NCBI GenBank assembly: GCA_034406715.1
Contig: CP137872.1
Span: forward strand, 682,001 to 746,000
Direction of reading: 5' to 3'
Length of the DNA stretch: 64,000 nt
Source: Rhodotorula mucilaginosa
Taxonomy: Eukaryota; Basidiomycota; Microbotryomycetes; Sporidiobolales; Sporidiobolaceae
Every line of letters starts with the position of its first letter. Position 1 is the stretch's first letter. The notes under the pieces were generated by a model. That model searched no databases. It was not told where the DNA came from and saw only the letters and a program-made list of their open reading frames with translations. This document shows, piece after piece, positions 35,501 through 47,000 of this stretch. Position numbers and translations under genes: made by a program.

Positions 35501-37020
35501 TCGCTAGGCTCTTTGTGGGCGTGGACGCGGTCGGCGTGCGATGGGCAGCTGGCGAGACATGGTGGTCCGCTTCGGAGTGCTCCGGCAAGTGAGGACCCTT
35601 CGCGCCTTCGGAGCCGGAAGCCTGGTGATTGCAGATCCCGAGCGCGTTCATGGAAGTAGGCGCCCCCGCTGCGTGCGACCGCGACGGTGTCGAGGGCTCG
35701 GAGACGATGCGCTCCTGCTCGCCGAATCGCGGCGGAGAGATCGAAGCCAGTGTGACGGAGACGGACGGGGTCGACGCAGTAGTATGGGCTGATTTCGTCG
35801 GCGTGAACGGTGCGAATGGGCCCATGGTTGTCCGAGTCTGAATGCCGAGGCCAGCTCGAGTCGGTGTGGCAGATCCCGATCTGGGATCACCACTACGCTG
35901 TACTGGACCGGCAACGCTGCCGCTCTCACTCGAGATTGCCTGAAGAGCTTCGGCGATCGCCTGCGTCCTGCGCAGCGTCTTCTGCGGTGACCGGGACGCC
36001 GCGCTCGAGCGCGACCTTGAGGGCGTAACTTCCTCCTTGATGCGGCGAGTCGGTGATGTTGATTGCTTCGACGCGGTAGATGGTGCCCGGCTGGGTCGAC
36101 GTGAGGTGACCACAATGACCTCGCTGTCAGAATCGGAGGACAAGGTGGCCATCGACGCGGCCGACGGCGAAGACAGGGTCAGGTCGAGTACGTCGCGACC
36201 CTTTTCATCGATCGTGAAAGAAAAGATCTTTTTCGGCGCGCGCTGCCGGGCACGCTTGGCCGGTGAGGGAGTGCAGAGGTTGAGGGGATCGACGCTGCCG
36301 CGCTTCTCCATCTTGACGTGTGTCGCGAGCTCCGCGTCGCTGCCCGTTTCCACGGCTTTCTCTTTGCCCTTGCGCATGCTCTCTGAGGCGCGTGGACTGC
36401 GAGGAGCCGTGAAGGCTGCCGCGGTGGGCGACGGCGCGGGAGACGAGTTGCGAGCAGCGAGGCGGGGCGGATTCCTGCGCGGCGTGAGCGACTCGGCCTT
36501 GACGAAACTTCGCGGCGGGCGGTAGTCCTCTTCACTCTCCTCGGCTGTCGGTGTCAGCCGCAAGCGGGGCGAGCGCCGAGCGCCACTGATAGCCAGCTGA
36601 CCAGGGACTTGAGGAGGTGCTCCACTTGAGGAGCTCGCCGAGGCGACCACCGGCGGCTGGGGGGCGTCCCGCCTAGCCGCCTCGAGACTACCGAGGGACT
36701 GTGTCGCTCGCAGAGGTGCGCGCGGCGTAGACTCGTCGGTGGGCTTGCCCCGGCCGAGCGACGACGAAGTCGCGTTGGCGTGCGGCAGCGAGTTGGCGCG
36801 CGACGGACCGGCGCGCGCAGGCGAAGACGACCCGGCCGAGGCGCTGTCGGTGCGTACGCTCGGCGAAGAGCTAAAGTAGTGCAGCAGCGACGCCTTGCCC
36901 GTCGCAACCGGCGGAGGTGGTCCTCTGCACGCGTCAAGACGAAGTGATCAGTGCGCGTGTTTTTGGTTCCGCTTGACTTGGTTCGACCATGGCGTCTTTT
37001 CGGACTTACTTTCTACCCAT
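32525..37020 (-). CDS. CANIN-domain-like genome-stability protein (Nse6/SLF2-like candidate)
   Basis: Seven exons: 37020-37010, 36924-34560, 34492-34129, 34061-33942, 33865-33571, 33505-33358, 33295-32525 (1,357 residues, open throughout). The first 790 residues are Ser/Pro/Arg-rich and disordered. Near the start is KASLLHYF, resembling a degenerate PCNA-interacting box. A helical domain begins at RDTFNKMMRARKKEQELGHTTAWYDKW (about 765) and runs through ILTDWLCQLICHPSTPSKLV to the end, consistent with the CANIN domain that links SLF2/Nse6 to the Smc5-Smc6 complex. A short KQPKLSFGR motif precedes the acidic end. Assignment is by overall pattern rather than a diagnostic catalytic motif; treat it as a candidate. 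The first coding exon is only 11 bases. Confidence 0.5.
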
Positions 37021-37360
37021 GGTTTACCGAGACGCTGGGTTGTCGGGCGCGGGATCTTTTAGCGGCGCGCGTTCATCGAGACACGCGCAGCGGCGCGTGC
37101 CCGAGCAAAATTGGAGCAAAACCGCAGCACCTGAGGCCGGAGATTGAGTTTTCCTCTCTACACCTTTTAGGAACACCTTTGTTTTTTACGCTGCAAGTAC
37201 GGTTGCCCTTTCGCGAATCTCCTGAATCCCTCCCGACTTGTTGCGAACAGGTCCGAGGCCGGTGGCGTGGAGAATGCGTCAAGGTTGCGTAGTGATGCAA
37301 GGGTGCTATCTACTGATTCTACATGTTTTCTGGAAAGAGTCTCTCTAGGTTCTAATCCTT
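37021..37360. other. Intergenic region upstream of the CANIN-like gene
   Basis: About 340 bases between two minus-strand genes, holding the CANIN-like promoter and the permease 3' flank. The stretch 37140-37215 is AT-rich for this genome. No gene recognised. Confidence 0.4.
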
Positions 37361-39527
37361 TTAGACACTGCCAGAGTTGTCGGCGCAGGCCCACGGTCGT
37401 CCTCCGTTGGCCTCGTACGAGTCGATGATGGAAACGATCGATCCGTACGTGCCGCCGACCATGATGAAGAGACCGGCAAAGATGATGAAGGTGTTGAGAG
37501 TGACGAGCAGCCAAAACGAGAGCGTGCGCTTCTCCGCAACGCGGAAACGGCCCCGGACGTCGTAGAACCACATGAAGGAGACGCCGGTGAGCGAGAAGAA
37601 ACTGCCGAACAGGGCTCCGACGAGACCGACACTGTCATAGGGGCAGGGAAGAGAGCAGTATATGTCAGTACTGAATGTATAGACTGCCACACGTTTGCGC
37701 TCGGGGGAAAGCGCGCGGGCGGAAAAAGCGTTCTTCGACTCACAGGCCGCTGAAAACGGGAACCGCGCTCGCGACGACGTAGCTGAAGAGCACGCATCCG
37801 AAGGTGCAGCTGAGCCAGACAACCCAGTGGGTCTTGGTGCTGTGGGTGAGGTGGTGCGACTTGCGGAGGGCGCGAACGAAGATCCACTTGGCTGGCAACT
37901 GGGTGGCAAAGATCATGTCAGCACAGTGACGGCCTCGGACGTAGCAAAACTGTTTGCGCTCACATGAGTGTACTGCGTAGACAAAGAAAAAGTCAGTCAA
38001 ATGGTGGTGTGGAGAGAACCGTCGGGAAGTTTGCTCACGATGACAGCGGCCGCGAGGAGGCCGGGGATCGCGAGGCCGTACGCTATCCTTTTCACAAGTA
38101 CGCCGGCGGTTCCGAGTGCCGGTGATGCGACGTATTGGCCGGCGAAGCAGTAGACTACGATACCAATGGTAAGGTAAAACGCAGTCACGAAGCCCTGGCA
38201 AGCGAGAACGGCTTTCGAGAAGTCGCGCGGGTCGCGCATCTCGGAGGCGATGGGCAGGCTATAGGCAGAATGTATGAGTACAAGCTCTAGTCACGCGCGA
38301 AAAGTGCAGGCCAGACTCACAAGGCGGCGGTACCAGCGTAGGCGAGAAGGATGTTGGCGACGGCGTTCATCGCATCGGCGAACTTCGGCTTGCCCCAAAT
38401 CACGATACCGAGGTCGTAGGGGCCCTCCTGGGGCGCAAGAGACGGGCGTCCGCCGGCTCCGACCGCGATGGTGACGAGGAGGATGGAGACGAGCATCGAG
38501 ATGAGACCGATCCAGCCGATCCACTTGATGTTCTCGAGACGACGGAGCGACGCGAGCGGCAGAGTTGCGATTGCCGCAACGGCGACAAAAACGGCGGTGC
38601 AGGTGCCGTGCATAGAGATGGCGTTGAGGGCGGTCGAAAGACCGAGGAAGGCGGAGCCGGAAATAAGAGTCATGACTGCGGGCGGCAAATCTCGGATCAG
38701 ACGACCTGTAGGATCGAAAGACTGCCTCGGAGCAAGTCTTACGCAGCCAGTACCCGATGCCAAACAGCTCTCCGCCGACCTTTCCGAACATGACTTCACC
38801 GCAGTCGGATACCGAATCTGAAGAGGCAACGCGATCAGCTCAGTGCGAACCCGGACGAACAGCAGACTCTCCAGCTTACACACGTGAGGGTGCTTGAGTT
38901 TGAATATGCCGATGTACCAGTCGGCGTACGTGGTGAGTGCGGCGATGACCACCAGAATAATGACTGCGGGTAAAACCGAGTCAACTCCGTCGCCACTCTC
39001 TCCGCCCGTTCTCGCCGAGACTACTCACTGCCTGGTGCGAGCCCGAGAGTGTGGAACACATCCGGGATAGCGAGAACACCTGCAGAAGTAGACCTGGGTC
39101 AGACGATGCCGGTGGACGGGAGGGCCTTTCGCGCCGACCGCGTCCTCGACCGGGTGCGAGTCTGCGCGCGCGCGTACGTACCGAGACCGATTTGAGACTT
39201 CATGAGAAGGATCGACGTCGACACCCAACCGACACTGCATGACGAAAGAAAAAGTTTTTTTAGTTTCCTCGGACGCGCTAGTTCCGTCCGGCGGCGAAGC
39301 GGTGCAGGGAGGTTCGAGACGGACCTGCGGTAGTTGACCTGGCCAGGTTCAGCGCCTTGTGCGCCAAAGACGCCGTCGACCTCCTCGGTATCTTGTGCCT
39401 CTTCGTCGTCGGAGCGGCCATCAAGGCGCATCTGGACGACGCCGGTCGGCAGGTCCTCCTTCTTTTGAGCATCTCCCTTCTCGTTCGGTACTGGGTCAGA
39501 AATGGCGGTAGAGTAGCTCGGAGCCAT
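37361..39527 (-). CDS. Neutral amino-acid permease, AAAP family (Mtr-like)
   Basis: Proton-coupled amino-acid transporter of the plasma membrane. It starts MAPSYSTAISDPVPNEKG with an acidic cytosolic N-terminus. The first helix follows VSTSILLMKSQIGLGVLAIP (the typical AAAP opening, rejoined over an intron). Further helices include IIILVVIAALTTYADWYIG, SAFLGLSTALNAIS, IGWIGLISMLVSILLVTIAV, GFVTAFYLTIGIVVYCFAG, LLVTLNTFIIFAGLFIMVGG; about eleven in total. The conserved NILLAYAGTAALPIASEMRDP block is characteristic of the Neurospora Mtr group. It ends CADNSGSV. Several introns lie between helices and were only partly placed. Substrate range cannot be read from sequence. Confidence 0.87.
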
Positions 39528-40390
39528 GGTGGCGGTGGGGTTCGGTACAGGGAGAGAGGTGTCGGAGCAGGCGCAGGACCCGGTCAAGCGGTGATAGAAG
39601 CGGAGATTCGGTGGCGAGAGGGAGAGGTGAGACGGAGGGAAAAGTCTGCTGCAGCGGCTGGCCGCCCTCCCAGTCCGGGGCCAAGAAAGATTGAGGCCAT
39701 GGGCGTGGAGGGCGAGCTTTGATGGACACCAGGTGATGCGGAGGGCCCGAGAAAGTCGGAGTAAGAATCCGGGGAGCCGACGAGTACCGCTCGCGCCTCG
39801 TCCCTCGCTTCGCTCGCGTGCCTAAAACGGATCGCTGCCGCATAGCCTGGGCACGGCAGCCCGGAAAAGATAAGCTCTAAGTTAGGATAACTTCGCAAAG
39901 ATTCGGTTTGGCCCCGAGACTCGGAGAAGCTTGTACCAAGCCCAGCCGAAGGGATCCGACAGACAGATCTACTAGAGTCGTACATGAAAAGCGCCGGAGC
40001 TCTTGCTCTTGGCTGCTCATGAGCTGTCCGAACTGGTCCGAAGTGACGCAGCCTCGGTGATCCTGGAACTTACATAGCCTGATGGGGGAAGCTCGCCCAT
40101 GCATAGCAGTAGCGCAGCCTTAAATCTCAGCACCAATCGCATGGCTCCTAAGCTATAGACTCCTCCGAACAGCCTTCGCGGCGGGGTGGGCCCGAGCTCG
40201 CTGGCTTTTTTCTTTTTTTCCACGCGAGATGTCAAAATCGCGTCGCTGGAGTTAGTCGGACATAAGCAGTCGCTCCGAGCTGGCGGCGAGCGTCTCGAGT
40301 CGGAGTACTCGGAAGCTAAGGAGGCGACGGACTACGACGTCGGACAGCTGCGCAAGGGGCGTCAAGACGGTATAGCGCGTCGGCGAATGC
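39528..40390. promoter_or_regulatory. Divergent intergenic region between permease and PIF1
   Basis: About 860 bases between divergent start codons, so it should contain both promoters. It includes an AT-richer part at about 39860-40140 and a CT-rich run (CTTTTTTCTTTTTTTCC, about 40205-40221) on the PIF1 side. No convincing gene. Confidence 0.45.
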
Positions 40391-43300
40391 ATGCGCGACG
40401 CTAAACGGCCCCGACTCGTCTCGCCAGCAGCTGATCCGACCAGCGCGACGGAAGATCTGTCAACAACCGCGTCGAGGATGACGGCGCCGACGCAGGCCGG
40501 ACCGCCATCCTCGCTGACCGCGCTGGGCCAGCGTCTGTTTGGACTCGCGTGCGCCGACGAGGCCAACAGCCCGACCAGGCCTGAGCGTGCGGGAGAGGGA
40601 GTTGTTTCCCCCACAAGGGGTGATCCTCCGCCGACTACATTCGCACCCGCCAGCGCCCGTGAGCTGCCTGCCCATGAAAATCGGAACTTGGGGGCACTGT
40701 GGAGCTAACCCCTGTGCTCCAAAGGCTCGACCGAGGCGCCGGGTTCGGCTGGCTTCAGGCTCGCTTCGCCGACCAAACTCGCCCCTGTCTCTTCGATGCT
40801 CACGAGTCCGCCGCAAGCTACGCAGGCTCCGTCAGCGACGCAGAAACGGACACGGGAGGAGATTGAGCGGAAGCGCGACGAGGCTCTCGAACGAGTGAGC
40901 CTTTTTCTGATCGCCTGTTTCATGCTCGCTCGCGTTAGTGGTCGCGCGCTAATGCCAAAACATCCCTCACGCCAATCGACAGCGACGGCAAAGAGAAAAG
41001 GACAAGCACGCGAACGACCGGCAGAAGAAACGGGAAGAGCTCGCCAAGCAGAGCCTTTCGCAATTTGGCTTCACCATCTCGGCGCCGGGCATCTCGCGCT
41101 ACGGCACTGGTCGTGGAGGCTTCGAGATCAAGGAGGAGGTCGGCGTCAAAGAAGAGAAACCTGAAGTCTGGGAACCCGACCCTCGGTGCTCCGATGAGCA
41201 AAAGGCGGTGCTGAACGAAGTCAGAAACGGTCGCTCCGTCTTCTTCACCGGCGCAGCCGGCGTCGGGAAATCCTTCCTGCTCCAGGAGATCACGAGACTT
41301 CTCGAGCACCTCCAGAAGCCGTTCCAGATCACGGCGACTACCGGAATTGCCGCTCTCCAAGTCTCGGGTATCACGGTGCACTCGTGGAGCGGAGTCGGGC
41401 TCGGCAAGGATCCCGTCACGGTCCTCTACGATCGCATCATGCGTTCCAAAGAGCGCGTCAAGATCTGGCGGGACACGGCCGTGCTCGTCGTCGACGAGAT
41501 CTCGATGATCGGCGCCGACCTCTTCACCAAGCTGGACGTCCTCGGCAAGCTCATCCGCCGCGACCGCCGTCCGTTCGGCGGCTTACAGCTCGTCGTCTCG
41601 GGAGATTTCTTCCAGCTGCCACCCGTCCCCGAGCCGCGGAACGAGCTGCGCTGCATGCGCTGCGGTCACCACAACCTCCAAAAGATCCCCTTGCACGAAG
41701 CCTGCCTCCCTTACGAGGAGCGCGCCAAGGGCGTGCCGCAAGATGACGTACTCCGCTGCACGGATACTGTCAAACGCAACGGCGAGCGGATCAGCGGCTG
41801 CGGCTTCGAATGGCGAGTCCGCCGCTTCGCCTTCGAGACCGAAGCTTGGTGAGCCCAGTCGTCCACAAACTCACGTTTGCTCAAGGTACTGAATTGTCAC
41901 CATCCACCAGGGCCGAGTGTGCCTTCACGGTCATGGAGCTTACCAAAGTAAGCCTTCCAATGATGGGTTCTAGCTCCGAAAAGGGTTGACGAACGAGCGC
42001 ATGTGCACCTGCAGGTGTACCGACAAGATCACCCGGCCTTTATCGCGACTCTAGCCAAGATTCGTCGCGGAATCTGCGACGACGAATGTATCGCTTTTCT
42101 CAAGACGTGTGGGACCGAACTCGGCAGAGGCGGAAACATCAAGATCCAGGTGCGTTGCCGAACACACAATTCCGCCTACGAGATGGTTTCTGACGCGTGT
42201 TCAGTTCGATGTGCGTGGTGTGACCCGGCAGCCTACGAACCTCTACCCTATCCGGAGCGCAGTCGAGAACGAGAATCGACGCGAGTTTGAAAAGCTGCGA
42301 GAAGAAGCCTACGTCTTTCAAGCGCTTGACGATGCTCGAGGAGGCTATGCGCGATCGGTGATGGCTGAGCGGGTGCGTTCATGTTTCGCTTTCGCTCTTC
42401 GAGGAAGAACTTGACAAAGGCCTGCGGCTACAGCTTGCGAATGTGCCGCCGGCGAAAAGCTTGCCGCTCAAGAAAGGCGCTCAGGTGCTGCTGCTGGCCA
42501 ATCTCAACGTCAAACGTGCGTCACCAAGCACAGTACTACTAAGTCCTCCGCTCTGACTCCTACGGACGACACAGAGGGTCTGGTGAACGGCTCCCGCGGC
42601 GTCATCGTTGATTGGGTAGACCGCGACCTTGTTCCGCTCGACGACAAGCTCGACTCGACGCAGGCCGGCCCTTCCCAGAAGCGCAAAATATCTGGCGGAG
42701 CTTTTGGCGGCGAGGAATGGCGTGAGAAGGCTGCCGACGAATGGGCCGACAAGCAAGCGGTGGAAGTCTTTCCGCTTGTTTATTTCGCGACCGGCGCCCA
42801 AGGTAAACTTCTCGGCTCCTTCCCCAATGGGTCGAAAGGGACGCTGAAGGACCTCGCTTTTTGACAGTCATCATCCGGCCTCACTCGTGGTGCATCGACA
42901 TCGACAAGGAAAACACAGTCGCGCGGACTCAGCTGCCCCTGCAGCTCGCTTGGTCAGTCAGCCTCGTCTCGCGATCACGACCGATTGAAGCTGAGCGTTG
43001 AAGGTTGCAGGGCACTCACGATCCACAAGAGCCAAGGACAGTCGCTCGACGCTGTGGGCGTCCGGCTCAACGCTACGTTCGAGAAGGGCCAGTAAGTCGC
43101 ACGTATTGCGGGGCGTTTGCCGGCGGTGACTGATCGTTACTGATCACACAGAGCCTACGTCGCGTTGTCTCGATGCCGCAAACCGGAGGGCATGAAAATA
43201 GAGGGCTTCCATCCGGGCGTCGTCATGGGTGAGCCTGCCGCTGAAGTGGCGTTTCGTGGCCAAACCTTGCTCACGCTCGATCTGCTCGTAGCCCACCCAA

Positions 43301-43976
43301 CCGTCTCGATCTTCTACGACTGCATCAAAGAAGGACGACCTTTGTGAGCTCCCGAGCTCTTCAGCGTGCAGCAGCGTGCGCGGAGCTTTGCTGATCAAGT
43401 CGCCTCCGCAGCTTCGTCACGCCGGTCACCTACCTCAATCCGCTCGACTTTATCCAAGACTTCGATCCCCTTCTGCAGCTCTTCGCGCCCGTGTTCGGTT
43501 CGCCTAAAGCACGACCCTCACCTGGCTCGGCCGTCCTTGCACCTGGACAAAAGGTTCCGACGCTGGCGCAAACGAAAGCGCAGGACGCGACGAGTGCAGC
43601 TGTCGGCAGCGCGTCAAGCCACGTCGCATCGTCTTCCCACAACGCAACATGGCAGGAGCTACTTGAACGAGCCGCGGCGCAGTACTTGACCAGTCGCGAG
43701 GGGGCATCGTCTGGAGACGACAGCCGCTCTCCGGCACCTGTCGACCAGCAGGGGATGCCGCTCGACGAGGCGAGCATCTTTACGGCCCAAGCTTTCCGGA
43801 CCATCACCTCCCTCGTCCAGAAGCGCAAGGCCTCAGAAGAGACCGATTCGGAGCGAAGCGAGACGCCTAGAATCGATCCCGGCGGCTTCAGCACTCTCGA
43901 GGCAGATCCGGACGCGCTCGAATGCAAGCCCAAAAAGCCGAAGAGGAAGCGCTCGAAACGGCGCGTCGGACACTGA
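40391..43976 (+). CDS. PIF1: Pif1-family 5'-3' DNA helicase
   Basis: SF1B helicase that unwinds G-quadruplexes and removes telomerase, in nucleus and mitochondria. It begins MRDAKRPRLVSP, with a disordered N-terminus interrupted by an intron (donor in GCGCCCGTGAGC near 40660). Motifs in order: SDEQKAVLNEVRNGRSVFFTG (Q motif and motif I), Walker A GAAGVGKSF, motif Ia TATTGIAALQVSGITVHSW, Walker B VLVVDEISMIGADLF, motif III QLVVSGDFFQLPPV, Pif1 signature-type block, LAWALTIHKSQGQSLD (motif V) and AYVALSRCR (motif VI). After motif III there is an insertion with CMRCGHH and two further Cys (LRCTD, SGCGF), a possible zinc-binding knuckle. Tail: Lys/Arg-rich nuclear signal KPKKPKRKRSKRR. About ten exons; not all introns were resolved. 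Confidence 0.92.
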
Positions 43977-44077
43977 ATACTTTCTGATGGGGATGTCGAC
44001 TCATGTTGCTGTATATCCATGCAAGACTTTTGTTCCTACGACAACACGATTGTTACATTTTTCTCGCGGGACGAGCG

Positions 44078-47000
44078 TCACGGCCGCCATACTGGTGCTC
44101 GCGGTGTCTTTGAGGAGCCTGACGTGAACGCGTCGCGGGGCCGAGGTGTTCGAGCTCGTATAGGCGGGGACAGAGGTGTCGAGACGATGAAGGAATATCG
44201 TGGCTTCGGACGTTGGCTAATCGAACTACTGCTCCCCGCCAGTGCGCCTTCGCTCGAGGCGCTCGTACCGGACATGGTCAGGTTATTTGCCGAACTTGTA
44301 GACGCTGAGAGGCTCGGTCGGCTGCGAAGTGGCGACAAGCTTTCGGCCGTACCCGATCTTTTGAGTGTGCTGACCGGCGAGAGCGTGACTTTCTCCTCCG
44401 GGCCGAAATGCGTCAAGATGAATCTGCAGCCACTTCCGTGTTAGTTGAGAAAGGCGAAGGGACGACGAGAGGGCGTACTGAGATAACTCCAACCAGCCGC
44501 CGCCGACCCGCACCTATCGCGCCGTTTGCATCAGCCGGACTCTGCACGACCGCGCATGAATGAGACTACCCTACTCACCATGACCTGCTTGCTTCGCAGC
44601 AGTCGACAGAAGCAAGGACGCTCGCCTATGAGGTAAACGCCGCTCTCGTCCGTCCAACGACCCTCTGCGAGCTCTATCGTCACGAACGGCATCGCTCTCG
44701 CGACAAGGCTGACCGCACGGTCGAGCTTGTTACGTCCGTCATCCGAATGAGCGATTCTCGGGGAACTGAGGCCTCGCCGAGGGGTAACATCGCGCGGTGT
44801 GGTGCCAGATGTCGGCTTCGCCATTAGCCTCGACCGCGACGGGGTCGACGGAACTGCCCGCAAGGCAGATGCGCTGTCCTTGTTGCGCGGTCGGGTTCCT
44901 TTCGACGCAGAAGCCGGTGCCGGACGACGGTGAGTCGACTGAGGCGACATCCATTCCGGCTTGCGGGTGCCGGCGGGAGAACTTGCCCGGTCGAACGAGA
45001 AAGGGCGCGTTACGGTCGAACGGCTGGACTTGAGATCGATGATCGAGTTTCGGGCTGAAGATGAGCCGTATGATTGGCGCCATGGTGTAGTCGTTGGGGT
45101 GGTCGCGCCGGATCGCAAGGCGGTGGACCTGCTCAGGCTGCTGCGCGCGGTCGACGCCCGCGACGAACTTCTGCTCGACTCGGGAGACTTGATCCCCTGC
45201 CGTCTCATCTCGCACAATGATGTCCGCGTATCGCCATCAAATGTCGACTCGGTGCCAATGGCAGCGTTCGGCAGCGTGGGCTGCCCTGCAGGAATCGTCG
45301 GATAGGTCTTGGGCGGCAGGAGGTCGAGGAGTTCGTTGTAGGTCGACTCGACGCGTTGCAAGGTTCGCTGAACCCGCAGATCGTCTGCGCATTCGATTGC
45401 TGCTCGATGCAGCGCCGTCATGGCACCAGCGGCTGCGGAAAGCGCCTCCGACCTTCCGTCTTTTCGGTCCGCCTGCAGGTCCGCCTCGTCGATGTGATTG
45501 AGCAGCCCGCTGAATGCGGCGTCGGTTTGCGACGTACACTGTGCGAAGGCCGCCAGTTTCTGCACACGAGTTGTCGCCGGTTCGAGCACGTCGAGCTCGT
45601 CACGCAGCGCATGGAGCGATTCTTCGGAGGACTCAGCGAGGAGACCATCGAGAGTTGCTGTACAATCTGCCGTCTCTGCAACGATCTCTTCAACGTCGGC
45701 GTCTCCTGGAAGTCGGAGGGTGCTCGGCGAGAGCCAGCTGAGAGTCGGGATCGCGCGTATCCTCCGCCGGACCGATCTCACCGCCGCCGGCTCCTCAAGA
45801 GGCGCGAGCCAATCGTCGCTGACTTGATCTTTTGAGGCAGAGTATTGCAAGCCGGTCTCTGGTGAAAAGAGGTCGTCGGCGACTTTCGGCGCCGCATTGT
45901 CGGTTTGCGACGGAGATTTGCGAGTGGTCGACAGGTCGAGATTTTCTCGAGCCTCGGCTTCGGAGCGGACGGGCGGCTCAGACGGCGGCGGTATAGGCAC
46001 TCCCGCTTCTTTTCGGAAATGAATGGGCGAGGTCAGCTTGCTGTAGTGGATCCGAAACGGATGTGAGGTTGAGCTCACCGAGATTTGCATCGCGATCCGC
46101 TGGAACGTCTCCAGCGTCAACCTCGAACGCAGCCTCTTGGGCTTTGTCGCTCCCGGGTGAGTACACGTCTGACCGCGCAAGCTTTTCAGTCGCATTCATG
46201 ATGGACTGTCGCGACGAATCGATGAGTCCGGCGGTCGAAATACACATCTCGTTCAAGCTAGAGCGGACGTTCGCGTCGTGCGATGTAAGGTCAACCTCCG
46301 ACGATGTTGAGGATGGTCCGGCCGCTAGGAAGGGCACTCGAGCATGGAGGTTCTGGCGCAGGTGGTCGAAGTCTTTTGCGATCCGGTCAATCTCTTCTTC
46401 ATCTGGAGAAGCGAGATCGCCATCACGCTGCGCGCGAGAGACCACCGAGAACGTGCGTGATCGGAGGGACGAGATTGATTCGACGACCGCCTCGATAGCG
46501 CGTGCTTGCTCGTGCGCTCGGTCGATGAGCGATAGGCGAGCTTTGAGGGAACGAACCCGCTCGTCCAGTTCATCCGTCCTCTTCCGAAGGGACGCGAGCG
46601 CTACCGGTCCGGCGCAAGGTGCGCGTGCCTGGTCCACCACAAGTCGACGCTTCGCGCTTGAGTCGGCGAGGGCAGCATCGATCGACGCCATGAGCCGGGC
46701 ACCGGTGCCGCCGTCGTCGTCTATCACTGCGGCGGTTCCATCTCGCCACAGGGCTAGCTGGAGGTTCTCGCGTGCGTTCGACTCTGCTTCGGCGACCAGG
46801 ACCTGACACCGCTCGAGGGAGAGCAGCCAAGCGGAGAGCTCGACCGCCCGTTCGCAGTGCGCTGTTTCCGACTCGAGGATCCTGCTCCCCTCAGCCACCT
46901 TCTCGCGGAGATTGTCCGACGCTCTTCGCAAGTCTTGTCGTATCGAAGCGTCGAGGTGGACGTCGCGGGACACGTTGACGAGTCGCGCCGCGCGCTTGTA

